Source of the DNA: Streptomyces fildesensis
GTDB lineage: Bacteria; Actinomycetota; Actinomycetes; Streptomycetales; Streptomycetaceae
NCBI RefSeq assembly: GCF_016107395.1
Contig: NZ_JAAIKO010000007.1
Span: 124,001 to 188,000 of the forward strand
Reading direction: 5' to 3'
Length of the DNA: 64,000 nt
Under the pieces are notes generated by a model that worked only from the letters and a program-made list of their open reading frames with translations, was not told where the DNA came from and ran no database searches. Shown here piece by piece: positions 17,671 through 27,145 of the stretch. The position numbers and the translations under genes are program-made. How positions within the stretch are numbered: the first letter of the stretch is position 1; each line of letters starts with the position of its first letter.

Positions 17671-20600
17671 CAGATCCCTCTTGTCGTGGGTGGGTTGAGA
17701 TCGCGGGTGAGCAGCGCGGCGAGGTCGTCGACCGCGGGCGGATCGAGAAGGGAGAGGTGATCTCCCTCGATCGGCGCGACGGAGAGGTCGGTGCAGGACC
17801 CGTCCCAGCCGAGCGCCTCGTCGGTACGGGTGTAGCGCGCGTCCTGGACGGTGTGCGGCGCGCTCCGCGTGGCGCGGTAGAGCAGCGTGCGGCCGGTGTA
17901 CGGGCGCGGGGTGTGCCGTTCCCCGCTACGCAGGTCCAGGTACGAGGTGCGCTGGTGTTCCAGCACGGCCGCGGGCAGATCCGCCGCCTGCTCCAGCGCC
18001 TTGACCACCAGCTCGATCTGCCCGGCGTCGTCGAGCGTCGCGAGTTCGTCGTAGGGCAGCGGCAGCGGACTGCCGTAGGTGCGCTCCACGTACGCGGCGA
18101 ACTCCGCGAAGCGGCGGCGGGCTTCCTCGGCAGGCGACAACTCGGGGACGGGGAGCGGCAGCACGCTGTCGATCAGGATCAGCGCGGGCACGGTTCCGTC
18201 GCCGGCCAGCAGCCGTGCCGTCTCCTGCGCCACCACCCCGCCGTAGGACCAGCCACCGAGCAGCCACGGCCCGAGCGGGCGGGTCTCACGGACGATCCGC
18301 GCGTACGCCGCCGCCCGCTCGTGCACCGCGTCGGGGCCGGGCAGCCGTTCCAGTCCGTAGCAGGGCTGTTCGTCGCCGAGCCGCTGGACGAGGGCGCGGT
18401 AGACGGCGGTGGATCCGCCCGCGGGATGGATCAGGAACAGCGGCGGCCGGCTCCCGCCCGCCCGCAGGACGCGCAGTGGACCGCTGACGGGTGTCTCCAG
18501 GCGCGGGCGCAGCAGACCGGCGACGGCGGCGACGGTGGAGGGGCCGGTCAGCAGGTCATCGGCCGGTACCTCGCATCCGGCCCGCTCCGACAGTTCCCGG
18601 GCCAGCTCCGCCAGCCGCTCCCGGGGCAGTTCCCGCAGACCGAGGTCGTCCTCGGCGCCGGGCGGCCGGCCGCCGGCGACGCTCTGCCAGGCCCGGGAGA
18701 CCAGCCGCTCGGCGGCGTCCCGGGGAAGCACACCCGTCAACGTATCCTCGGCCGCCTGCTCCGTACCGTCCCCCGCGCCCGACGGCTCCAGCCACGCGGC
18801 GAGCGCGGCGACGGTGCCGTTACGCAGCAGCACGCGCGGTTCGACGACGGTGCCGAAGTCCCGCTGGACGGCGGCCAGGATGCGGGTGGCCATGAGGGAG
18901 TCGAGCCCGAGTTCCGTGAGCGGCGTCCCGGGGTCGATATGTTCCGGCGCGTACCCCATGACCTGGGCGACATGCTCGCGCAGCCGGTCGATGACGGTCC
19001 TGGGCCGGTCCGCCGGTTCGGAGGCTCCGGGGACCGGCAGCGGTACGGGATCGGGTTCCTGCCGTTGCGCCGCCAGCCGGCCCTTCACCCAGTAGGGACG
19101 GTGCCGCCAGCCGGCGCTCGGTACGTCGACGATCCGGCCGGTCCCGTGCAGCGCCCCGGGGTCGATCGCCACACCCCTGACCAGCTGCGCCGCCAGGCTG
19201 TGCCGGAACGAGAAGGCGTCGTCGGTGTTCCGGCGCAGGGTCGGGAACAGCGCGGCGTCCCCGGCTCCCGAAGCGGCTCCCGATGCGGCATCCGAAGCGC
19301 GCAGCGTCTCGGCGAGCGGATGCAGTTGTGTGGGGTGCGGGGAGACCTCGACGAACAGCCGGTGCCCGTCCGCCGCCGCGGCGGCGACCGCCTGCGCGAA
19401 GCGCACGGGTCGGCGCAGCGCGGCCACCCAGTACCCGGCGTCGAAGACCGGCAGGTCGCGGGGCGAGTCCCGGACGGTGCTGTAGAAGGGAACGCCGGAC
19501 GGCATGTGCGGCACCTCGCCGAGTTGTTCGGCCAGCGGGCCGAGCAGCGGGTCGACCTGCGGGGAGTGGCCCGCCGCGGTGACCCCCAGCGATCGGGCGA
19601 GCCCGCCCTCCCGCGCGACCTGCCGGATCAGTTCGCCGATGTCGTCCGCCGTGCCGGTGACGACGCTCTGGCCGGGCGAGGAGTGGACGGCGACCCGCAG
19701 ACTGGACCATGTTCCGGCGTGTGCCCGTACCTGCGCGGCGGAGAGTTCCACCACGGCCATCGCCCCGCCCGTCAGCCCGTCGAGCAGCCGGGAGCGGGTC
19801 GCGATGACACGGGCGCCGGTTTCGGCGTCGAGCGCACCGGCGACCACGGCCGCGGCGACCTCGCCCATCGAGTGGCCGATGACGGCCGCCGGTTCGATCC
19901 CGTACGCCCGCCAGAGTCCGGCCAGGGCGACCTGGAGGCCGTACAGCACGGGCTGGACGACCGAAGGGGACGACAACTCCGCGCCGGGTTCGAGTCCCGC
20001 GCGCAGCGAGAGGCCCGCGTGCTCGAGCAACAGGGGTTCCAGCCGGTCCACCGCCTCGGCGAACGCTGGTTCCGCCGTGAGCAGCCGGCGGGCCATGCCC
20101 GGCCACTGTGAGCCGTAGCCGGAGAACACCCAGACGGGGCGGGCGGTTTCGGTGACCGGGCCGCCGGTGACGACCGCCGGATGGGGCCGGCCTGCGGAGA
20201 GGCAGGAGAGGGCCGCCGCGGCGTCCTCGATGCTGCCCGCGACCACGGCCGCGCGGTACCGGCCGCGACCGGTGCGGCCGTGCAGCGTACGGGCGACGTC
20301 CTCGATCCTGACCCCTCGGGCCGCGGGCGACGACAGCCAGCGGCTCAGCCGCGCCGCGTCCTCGCGCAGCCGTGCGGTGGAGAGGGCGTCGAGAACGGTG
20401 ATCGCCGGCGCTCCCCCTGGCATGGGCGCCTTCCTCAGCGCGGGCCGGTACTCCTCCAGCACGACATGCGCGTTGGTGCCGCCGAACCCGAAGGCGGAGA
20501 CGCCCGCGGTGGCCCGGCCCGAGTAACGGGGCCAGGGCTCCGGGGAGTCGACGACCCGCAGGCCCAGCGCGTCGAAGTCGATGAGCGGGTTGGGGGTTCC

Positions 20601-22046
20601 GAAGTTGAGGTGCGGCGGCAGTTCGTCGTGGTGCAGCGCCAGCACCGTCTTGACCAGCCCGGTGATTCCGGCCGCGGCCTCCAGATGGCCGACGTTGGTC
20701 TTCGCCGAGCCGATGAGCAGCGGTTGGTCCGGTTCGCGGCCCTGGCCGAGTACCGCCCCCAGGGCGTGAGCCTCGATCGGGTCGCCGAGCGCGGTGCCGG
20801 TGCCGTGCGCCTCGACGTAGTCCAGTTCGGAGCCCGCACCGGCGTGGGCCTGTTCCAACAGGGCCCGCTGGGCCTCGGGGTTGGGGGCCAGCAGCCCGTT
20901 GGAGCGGCCGTCGGAGTTCACGGCGGTCGACCGGATGACGGCGAGGACGCGGTTCCCGTCCCGCTCGGCGTCGGCCAGTCGTTTGAGGACGACGACCGCG
21001 CAGCCCTCGCCGCGCACCATGCCGTCGGCCGCGGCGTCGAAGGTCTTGCAGCGTCCGTCGGGCGCGAGCGCGCCCGCGCGCTGGAAGGCCAGGGTCAGCG
21101 CGGGCGACAGCAGCAGGTTCACCCCGCCGGCGAGAGCCGTGTCGGTCTCGCCGGACACCAGACTGCGGACGGCGTGCTGCACGGCGACCAGCGACGAGGA
21201 GCAGGCGGTGTCCAGGGCGAGGCTGGGTCCGCGCAGGTCCAGCGCGTACGAGAGGCGGTTCGCGGCGATGCTCAGGGCGACGCCCGGCGGGGTCCACGCG
21301 TCGACCGCGTCCAGGTCGGCGGTGGTGAGCTGGGCGTACTCGTTGCCGCTGATCCCCACGAACACGCCGGTGCGGGTACCGGCCAGTCCTGGCGCGGGGA
21401 TCGCGGCGTGGTCCAGGCTCTCCCGTGCCACTTCCAGCAGCAGCCGCTGCTGCGGGTCCATGAGGGTGGCCTCGTGCGGCGAGATGCCGAAGAACTCGGC
21501 GTCGAACCCCGCGACATCGGACAGGAACGCGCCATGCCGGTTGATGCCCTCGGGCGGCACGCCGTCGGGAAGAAACGGAGCCCACCGCCCTTCGGGGAGC
21601 GTGCCCACCGCGTTGCCGCCGGCACTGAGCAGTTCCCAGAAGGCGGCCGGGGAGGTGATGCCGCCCGGGAGCCGGCAGCCGATACCGACGACGGCGACGG
21701 CACTCGACGCGCCGCCCGGTGGCTGTGCCGGGGCGGACCGGGGAGTCGGCGCCGGGAGGCCGGCCGTTTCCCCGACGCCGACCGCGGCCTCGACCACCGA
21801 CAGCAGCCGGCCCAGCGTCGGCGCCTCCCACAGCAGGGTCGCGGGGAGTTGGACCGAGGTGAGGGCGCGCAGATCGGCGGTGAGGGCGATGGCGTCCCGT
21901 GAGGTGATGCCGAGCTCCGCGAACGGCCGGTCGTCGTCGATCTCTGCCGGGTCGAGCCCGTACCACTGGGAGAGCCGCGAGACGATCGTGCGGCGGAGTT
22001 CCCCGGCGATGCCGGACTCCCCCGCGCCCCCGGCGCCGTCACTCAC
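17670..22046 (-). CDS. Pks13-like polyketide synthase (ACP-KS-AT-ACP-TE)
   Basis: A 1458-residue synthase with a GTG start. Order: N-terminal carrier domain (about 10-85, Ser in GITSRDA near 48); ketosynthase (about 115-535, Cys in DTACSSS near 280, His in EAHGTGTALGD and in NVGHLEAAAG); acyltransferase (about 637-925, GHSMGE; the specificity motif reads AAGH, neither HAFH nor YASH); carrier (GLDSLMA near 1048); a carrier-like segment lacking the Ser (about 1100-1175); thioesterase (about 1200-1455, GGWSYGG, late His in EGDHLSLL). No reducing domains. This is the Pks13 layout, which condenses a fatty acyl chain with a carboxyacyl extender into an alpha-alkyl beta-keto acid. It overlaps the ligase gene by 8 nt. 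Confidence 0.92.
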   Translation of the reverse strand: MSDGAGGAGESGIAGELRRTIVSRLSQWYGLDPAEIDDDRPFAELGITSRDAIALTADLRALTSVQLPATLLWEAPTLGRLLSVVEAAVGVGETAGLPAPTPRSAPAQPPGGASSAVAVVGIGCRLPGGITSPAAFWELLSAGGNAVGTLPEGRWAPFLPDGVPPEGINRHGAFLSDVAGFDAEFFGISPHEATLMDPQQRLLLEVARESLDHAAIPAPGLAGTRTGVFVGISGNEYAQLTTADLDAVDAWTPPGVALSIAANRLSYALDLRGPSLALDTACSSSLVAVQHAVRSLVSGETDTALAGGVNLLLSPALTLAFQRAGALAPDGRCKTFDAAADGMVRGEGCAVVVLKRLADAERDGNRVLAVIRSTAVNSDGRSNGLLAPNPEAQRALLEQAHAGAGSELDYVEAHGTGTALGDPIEAHALGAVLGQGREPDQPLLIGSAKTNVGHLEAAAGITGLVKTVLALHHDELPPHLNFGTPNPLIDFDALGLRVVDSPEPWPRYSGRATAGVSAFGFGGTNAHVVLEEYRPALRKAPMPGGAPAITVLDALSTARLREDAARLSRWLSSPAARGVRIEDVARTLHGRTGRGRYRAAVVAGSIEDAAAALSCLSAGRPHPAVVTGGPVTETARPVWVFSGYGSQWPGMARRLLTAEPAFAEAVDRLEPLLLEHAGLSLRAGLEPGAELSSPSVVQPVLYGLQVALAGLWRAYGIEPAAVIGHSMGEVAAAVVAGALDAETGARVIATRSRLLDGLTGGAMAVVELSAAQVRAHAGTWSSLRVAVHSSPGQSVVTGTADDIGELIRQVAREGGLARSLGVTAAGHSPQVDPLLGPLAEQLGEVPHMPSGVPFYSTVRDSPRDLPVFDAGYWVAALRRPVRFAQAVAAAAADGHRLFVEVSPHPTQLHPLAETLRASDAASGAASGAGDAALFPTLRRNTDDAFSFRHSLAAQLVRGVAIDPGALHGTGRIVDVPSAGWRHRPYWVKGRLAAQRQEPDPVPLPVPGASEPADRPRTVIDRLREHVAQVMGYAPEHIDPGTPLTELGLDSLMATRILAAVQRDFGTVVEPRVLLRNGTVAALAAWLEPSGAGDGTEQAAEDTLTGVLPRDAAERLVSRAWQSVAGGRPPGAEDDLGLRELPRERLAELARELSERAGCEVPADDLLTGPSTVAAVAGLLRPRLETPVSGPLRVLRAGGSRPPLFLIHPAGGSTAVYRALVQRLGDEQPCYGLERLPGPDAVHERAAAYARIVRETRPLGPWLLGGWSYGGVVAQETARLLAGDGTVPALILIDSVLPLPVPELSPAEEARRRFAEFAAYVERTYGSPLPLPYDELATLDDAGQIELVVKALEQAADLPAAVLEHQRTSYLDLRSGERHTPRPYTGRTLLYRATRSAPHTVQDARYTRTDEALGWDGSCTDLSVAPIEGDHLSLLDPPAVDDLAALLTRDLNPPTTRGI

Positions 22047-23814
22047 CTGCCGCCGCCTCCCTCTCGTACTCGCCCGCGAGATACCGCTCGCGGCAGGCGG
22101 AACGGGAGACCTTGCCGCTGGACGTGCGCGGCACCGCGCCGGGCGGTACGAGGAGCAGCCGGGCCAGCCGTACCCCGTGCCGGGCGGAGATCCGGGCGCG
22201 GGCGGCCCGCTCCGCCGCCGCGCACAGCTCGGCGGTGACGTCGAGGTCCCGGGCGTGCTCGGCGACGGCGACCACCTCGTCGGGCCCGCCGTCGCCGGTG
22301 ACGGTGAACAGGGCGAGCCGGCCGCGGCGTACGCAGTCCAGGGAGGACTGGACGGTCTCCTCCAGGTCCTGCGGGTAGTGGTTGCGGCCGTCCACGATCA
22401 GCAGGTCCTTCAGCCGTCCGGTGACCTGGAGCCGGCCCTCGTGCAGCGCCCCGAGATCGCCGGTGCGCAGCCAGTCGCCCAGCTCGCCGGGGATGCGGGA
22501 GGCGAAGGACGCCTGCGAACGGCCGGTCCGCTTCCAGTAGCCCAGGCCGATGTTGGGACCGCGCAGCCGGATCTCACCGATCCGGTCCTCGGGCAGCACC
22601 AGCCCCGTCACCGGGTCCGTGATGCGCAGCTCCTGCCCCACCGGGGTTCCGCAGCCGACGAGTACGGTCGCCAGGGCGTCGTCGTCCGCACACGGCCGGA
22701 TGTGCCCCGCCGCCAGTGCCTCGCGGTCGCAGACCAGCTTCCGGGGCAGGTCGGCGGGCGGTTCGGTGGTGACGAAGACGGTCGCCTCGGCCAGGCCGTA
22801 CGAGGGGCAGTGCGCCTCCGGCGGCAGTCCTGTGCGGGCGAAGGCCCGCTGGAAGCGTTCCACGGTGCCCTGCCGTACGGGTTCGCTGCCGTTGATCATG
22901 ACGCGGACGCGGTCGAGCCGCAGTGCCGCGGTCTGTTCCTCGTCGATGCGGGTGGCGCAGTAGTCGTAGGCGAAGTTGGGGGCGGCGCTGATGGTGCCCG
23001 GGTACGCGCCGAGCAACCGCAGCCAGCGCACGGGCCGTTCCAGGAAGGAGACCGGGTCCATCAGCACCGACGACATGCCGGCCAGTACGGGTGCGGCGAT
23101 GCTCAGCACCAGGCCCATGTCGTGGAAGAGCGGCAGCCAGCCGACGCTGGTGCTGCCGTCCGCCGTCACGCCGAACGCCCTGACGGCCTGCCGGGCGTTG
23201 GCGACGACGTTGCCGTGGCTGATCATCACCCCGGCGGGGACCCTGGTGGAGCCCGACGTGTACTGGAGGTAGGCGATGTCGTCCAGTTCGGGTACGGGTA
23301 ACGGCCGGTCCGGATCGGGGAGCGCGTCGGTCAGCGGGCCCGCGCCGGCCGGCCGGTCGATGGGGACGACCGGGAGGTGCGGGATCCCGTGCTCGGCGGC
23401 GAAGGCCGCGATGGCGGGGGCGGTCGGGGTGTCGGTCAGGATGCAGGACGGTTCGCAGTCGTCGAGCACGGCGGCGAGCCGGCCCGCGTGCCCCGGCAGG
23501 TCGGGGCTGAACAGCGGGACGGCTATCACCCCCGCGTAGAGGCAGCCGAGGAAGGCCGCCACGTAGCCCAGGCCCTGGGGCAGCATCAGCGCGGCCCGCT
23601 CGCCGGGGCCCACATCGGCCCGCAGCCGCCAGGCGATCGTGCGGGCCTGCTGGTCGAGCCGTTTCCAGGTCAGGCTGCGGTGCCGGCCCGGCGAGTCCGG
23701 GGTGGGGAAGTCGACGAAGGTGAAGGCCCGCTGGGCGCCGCGCTCGGTGGACCAGCGGCGCAGGGACTCGGTCAGCGGGAACTCGGTCGGCGGGAGAGGG
23801 CGCGCGGGGGGCAT
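22039..23814 (-). CDS. FadD32-like long-chain fatty acyl-AMP ligase
   Basis: A 591-residue adenylating enzyme of the FAAL group. Motifs include YLQYTSGSTRVPAGVMISHGN, SYGLAEATVFV, WLRTGDLGALHEG, GRLKDLLIVDGRNHYPQDLE and RTSSGKVSR. FAALs make acyl-adenylates and load them onto the carrier domain of a partner synthase; here the N-terminal carrier of the adjacent Pks13-like protein is the obvious acceptor. Codon 172 is TTA (complement of 23299-23301), implying dependence on the bldA tRNA. It overlaps the synthase gene, and a 119-nt gap with short repeats separates it from the carboxylase gene. Confidence 0.92.
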   Translation of the reverse strand: MPPARPLPPTEFPLTESLRRWSTERGAQRAFTFVDFPTPDSPGRHRSLTWKRLDQQARTIAWRLRADVGPGERAALMLPQGLGYVAAFLGCLYAGVIAVPLFSPDLPGHAGRLAAVLDDCEPSCILTDTPTAPAIAAFAAEHGIPHLPVVPIDRPAGAGPLTDALPDPDRPLPVPELDDIAYLQYTSGSTRVPAGVMISHGNVVANARQAVRAFGVTADGSTSVGWLPLFHDMGLVLSIAAPVLAGMSSVLMDPVSFLERPVRWLRLLGAYPGTISAAPNFAYDYCATRIDEEQTAALRLDRVRVMINGSEPVRQGTVERFQRAFARTGLPPEAHCPSYGLAEATVFVTTEPPADLPRKLVCDREALAAGHIRPCADDDALATVLVGCGTPVGQELRITDPVTGLVLPEDRIGEIRLRGPNIGLGYWKRTGRSQASFASRIPGELGDWLRTGDLGALHEGRLQVTGRLKDLLIVDGRNHYPQDLEETVQSSLDCVRRGRLALFTVTGDGGPDEVVAVAEHARDLDVTAELCAAAERAARARISARHGVRLARLLLVPPGAVPRTSSGKVSRSACRERYLAGEYEREAAAGE

Positions 23815-23910
23815 GGGACTCCAGAGGGGTGGGGGCGCGAGGGGGGCCGCTCTCGGAGGAGGTGGTTCCGTGGGACCGGTGGGGGGGATCCGTGGGACCG
23901 GGGGACGGGT

Positions 23911-23940
23911 GGTTCAGACGGGTTCAGAGGGGTTCAGAGG
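23911..23940. repeat. Tandem 10-bp repeat, three units
   Basis: Three adjacent units: GGTTCAGACG, then GGTTCAGAGG twice. The last unit contains the stop codon of the carboxylase gene and the others lie in the gap before the ligase gene. Nearby, GTGGGACCGG also recurs at about 23871 and 23892. Probably slippage-derived; no function is apparent. Confidence 0.6.
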
Positions 23941-25481
23941 GGGATGTTGCCGTGCTGGCGCTGCGGTGCGGGCCGGTGTTTTCCGTGCAGCGACCGCAGT
24001 CCACGGACGATCCGGCCGCGGGTCTCGTGCGGGAGGATGACGGCGTCGAGGTAGCCGCGCTCCGCGGCCAGGTACGGGGTGGCGTAATCGTTCTCGTACT
24101 CGGCGGTGAGCTGCTTGCGCAGCAGCTCCGGGTCCTCGGCGTCGCGCAGTTCCTTGCGGTGCAGGACGGCGACCGCGCCCTGTGCTCCCATGACGGCGAT
24201 CTGCGCGGTCGGCCACGCCAGGTTGAGATCGGCGCCGAGGTGCTTGGACCCCATGACGGCGTAGCCGCCGCCGTAGGCCTTGCGGACGACGACGGTGATG
24301 GCGGGCACGGTGGCCTCGGCGTACGCGTACAGCAGCTTGGCGCCCCGGCGGACGATGCCCTCGTGCTCCAGCCGGACGCCGGAGAGGTAGCCGGGCACGT
24401 CGACGAACGAGAGGATCGGGATGCCGAAGGCGTCGCAGAACCGCACGAACCGGGCGGCCTTCTCGGAGGCGTTGATGTCCAGGGCGCCGGCGGAGTGCAG
24501 CGGCTGGTTGGCGACGATGCCCACCGACGAGCCCTCGACCCGGCCGAAGGCGCAGATGATGTTCGGCGCGAACAGTTCCTGGATCTCCAGCAGTTCGCCG
24601 TCGTCCACGACGCGCCGCAGGATCTCCCGCATGTCGTAGGCGTGACCGAGGTTGGCGGGCACGATCTCGTCGAGTTCCCGGTCCGTCGCGGTGATGCCGG
24701 GGTCGGAGCGCTGCCGGTAGCGCGGTGGCGCCTCACGGTTGTTGGCGGGCAGGTAGGAGAGCAGCCCGCGCACGAAGTCGAAGGCGTCCGCCTCGTCGTG
24801 GGCGAGGTAGTGGGCGGTGCCGTTGACGGCGGAGCTGGTGCGGGCGCCGCCCAGTTCCTCGGCCGTGGTCTCCTCCCCCGTCACCGAGTGGATGACGTCG
24901 GGGCCGGTGACAAACATGTGGGAGATGTCCTTCACCATGACCGTGAAGTCGGTGAGCGCCGGCGAGTACGCGGCGCCGCCCGCGCACGGGCCGAGGATCA
25001 TGGACAGTTGGGGGATCACCCCGGAGACCATGACGTTGCGGTGGACGAGTTCCGCGTAGTGGGCGAGGGCGACGACCCCCTCCTGGATGCGCGCGCCGCC
25101 CGAGTCGTTGAGGCCGATCACGGGACAGCCGACCTTCAGCGCGTGGTCCATGACCTTGAGGACCTTCTCGCCGAACGCCTCCCCCATGCTTCCGCCGAAG
25201 ACGGTGGCGTCCTGCGCGAAGACCGCGACCGGGCGGTCGTCGACGGTGCCGTGACCGGTGACGACCCCGTCGCCGTCGGGGCGGGAGGCGTCCATGCCGT
25301 AGGCGGTGCAGCGGTGCCGTACGAAGGCGTCGGTCTCGGTGAAGGAGCCGGGGTCGAGCAGCAGGTCGATGCGCTCCCGCGCGGTGAGCCGGCCTCGGGA
25401 GTGCTGGCGCTCCACGGCCGCTGGTGAGCCTCCTCGCAGAACCTGGGCGCGACGGGACTCGAACTCGGCGAAACGGGTCAT
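23934..25481 (-). CDS. Acyl-CoA carboxylase carboxyltransferase subunit (AccD-type)
   Basis: A 515-residue biotin-dependent carboxyltransferase beta subunit (propionyl/long-chain acyl-CoA class). It carries the two carboxyltransferase halves: GGSMGEAFGEKVLKVMDHAL with NDSGGARIQEGV and GPCAGGAAYSPALTDF, then a C-terminal half with FVDVPGYLSG and KAYGGGYAVMGS. The start at 25481 has GGAAGGAGAG about 8 nt upstream; 28 further in-frame codons upstream lack a site. In mycobacteria AccD4 supplies the carboxylated extender to Pks13, and this gene opens the matching operon here. A biotin carboxylase subunit is not in the window and must come from elsewhere. Confidence 0.9.
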   Translation of the reverse strand: MTRFAEFESRRAQVLRGGSPAAVERQHSRGRLTARERIDLLLDPGSFTETDAFVRHRCTAYGMDASRPDGDGVVTGHGTVDDRPVAVFAQDATVFGGSMGEAFGEKVLKVMDHALKVGCPVIGLNDSGGARIQEGVVALAHYAELVHRNVMVSGVIPQLSMILGPCAGGAAYSPALTDFTVMVKDISHMFVTGPDVIHSVTGEETTAEELGGARTSSAVNGTAHYLAHDEADAFDFVRGLLSYLPANNREAPPRYRQRSDPGITATDRELDEIVPANLGHAYDMREILRRVVDDGELLEIQELFAPNIICAFGRVEGSSVGIVANQPLHSAGALDINASEKAARFVRFCDAFGIPILSFVDVPGYLSGVRLEHEGIVRRGAKLLYAYAEATVPAITVVVRKAYGGGYAVMGSKHLGADLNLAWPTAQIAVMGAQGAVAVLHRKELRDAEDPELLRKQLTAEYENDYATPYLAAERGYLDAVILPHETRGRIVRGLRSLHGKHRPAPQRQHGNIPL

Positions 25482-25708
25482 GCGCGGCTCTCCTTCCCGG
25501 AGGGGGGATCCGGAATTCTGGAGCGTCATGGGGGCAACAGGTTCCGCTTCCGGGTGCCGGGCCACTAGAGCGGGGCGTGACAGCCGCCCGTCCGCCTTCT
25601 GTCACTCCGATGACAAGCCGAACGGCGGGTGCGGTGGTTAAGGTCGGACGGCCCCGAGCACATGACCCGCCAGGACCAGGGGCTCCTGACCCGGGAGAGG
25701 AGCCGCCG
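25482..25708. promoter_or_regulatory. Divergent promoter region with operator-like dyad
   Basis: This is the gap between the lipid-synthase operon (minus) and the exporter gene (plus). At 25600-25616 it contains TGTCACTCCGATGACAA, an inverted repeat that recurs with only three central changes at 27132-27148, just upstream of the PucR-type regulator gene. That placement suggests one regulator controls both promoters. Confidence 0.5.
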
Positions 25709-27145
25709 GTGGACCGGGTCAGGACGCTGCCGATCATGCTGGGGATCGCGGTGACCGGGTTCATCACGACGCTGGACAACACCGTCGTCAACGTCGCGCT
25801 GCCCTCCGTGCAACGGGCGTTGGGTCTCGACCTGCCGGATCTGGAGTGGGTGGGCACCAGTTACGTCCTGAGCTTCGGCGCGCTGCTGCTGGCCGGCGGC
25901 CGGCTCGCCGACCTGCTGTCCTGCCGCCCGGTGCTGATCGCGGGGCTGACGGTCTTCACGGCCGCCTCCGTGGCGGGCGGTCTCGCGGCGAACAGCCCGA
26001 CGCTGATCGCGGCCAGGACCGTGCAGGGCGCTGGAGCCGCGCTGGTGATCCCCGCGACACTGGCGGTGATCACCGGCCAACTGCCCGCGGCGCGCCGCTC
26101 GCTCGCGGTCGGGCTGTGGACCGGGGCGCTGGCGGTCGCGCTGGCCCTGGGGCCGGTGCTCGGCGGTTTCATCACCGAGCGGTGGGGCTGGCGGTGGGTG
26201 TTCTTCCTGAACGTGCCCTTCGGCGTCCTCGGACTGCTGCTGGCCGGCGCGGTGCCCGCGGCGGTACGCCGCCCGGGTCTGTCCGCGCTGCGCCGACTCG
26301 ACGTGCCCGGGGTCGTGTTGTCGAGTGCGGCGCTATGGCTGCTGGCCTACGGACTGCTGGAGGGCGGGGCGCACGGCTTCACCCGCTGGCCGGTGCCCCA
26401 GTGTCTGTTCGCGGCGGCGCTGGCGGGCCGGTTGTTCGTGGCTCTGGAGATCCGCAGGGCGGCGCCGCTGCTCGAACTGGGCCTCTTCCGTGACCGCCTC
26501 CTCAGCGGCGGAACGGCCGCGCAGGTGCTCTGGGGCATCGGCGTCAACGGCGTGTTCTTCTTCACCACGCTGTATCTGCAGCAGGTGCTCGGATTCTCCG
26601 CGACCAAGGCCGGTCTCGCCTTCCTGCCGCTGGCGCTCGCGCTGCTGGCGCTGACGCCGTTCGCGGAGCGGCTCTGCGCGGCCTGGGGCGCGCACCGGGT
26701 GATCGCGGCCGGGCTGGTGCTGGTGGCGTGGGGGCTGGTGCAGGTGTCCGCGACCGGTCTGCGGACGAGCTATCTCGGTCTGCAGCCGGGGCTGTTGCTG
26801 ATCGGCGCGGGCTCCGCGCTCACCACGCCGCTGACGGTCCGTTCCCTCGCCTCGGTGCCGGCCTCCCGCAACGGCATGGCGTCCGGGGTGGTCAGCGCGG
26901 CCCGGGAGATCTCCGGGGTCTTCGGTATCGCCCTGGTCGGCGTCGTCCTGACGCACACCCGGAGCGCGGAACTCGCCGCCGGTTCCGATCCGCTTACCGC
27001 GTTCCTCGACGGCTATGCGGCCGGCCTGCGACTCGCGGCCGGTTGTGTCCTGTGCGGCGCCCTGGTGACGTTCCTCGCCCTCCGCCACCGGGCACCGGCT
27101 GTGCCGGAAGGCCGCACCGTCGGGGACTCGTTGTCACTCAAGTGA
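25709..27145 (+). CDS. MFS exporter (DHA2-like)
   Basis: A 478-residue major-facilitator protein with roughly 12-14 hydrophobic segments. Family motifs include GFITTLDNTVVNVALPSVQ in helix 1, GGRLADLLSCRP (motif A, with Cys where Gly is usual) and ALGPVLGGFITERWGWRWVF (antiporter motif C). The GTG at 25709 is preferred because AGAGGAG sits 7 nt upstream and the N-terminus then matches the family. Divergent from the lipid-synthase operon and followed by its probable regulator, it may export the lipid product, or it may be a general drug exporter. Confidence 0.85.
   Translation: MDRVRTLPIMLGIAVTGFITTLDNTVVNVALPSVQRALGLDLPDLEWVGTSYVLSFGALLLAGGRLADLLSCRPVLIAGLTVFTAASVAGGLAANSPTLIAARTVQGAGAALVIPATLAVITGQLPAARRSLAVGLWTGALAVALALGPVLGGFITERWGWRWVFFLNVPFGVLGLLLAGAVPAAVRRPGLSALRRLDVPGVVLSSAALWLLAYGLLEGGAHGFTRWPVPQCLFAAALAGRLFVALEIRRAAPLLELGLFRDRLLSGGTAAQVLWGIGVNGVFFFTTLYLQQVLGFSATKAGLAFLPLALALLALTPFAERLCAAWGAHRVIAAGLVLVAWGLVQVSATGLRTSYLGLQPGLLLIGAGSALTTPLTVRSLASVPASRNGMASGVVSAAREISGVFGIALVGVVLTHTRSAELAAGSDPLTAFLDGYAAGLRLAAGCVLCGALVTFLALRHRAPAVPEGRTVGDSLSLK

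Noticed and set aside
23377-25427. Overlapping plus-strand frames opposite the ligase and carboxylase genes
   Set aside because: Shadow frames; codon bias and homology support the minus strand.
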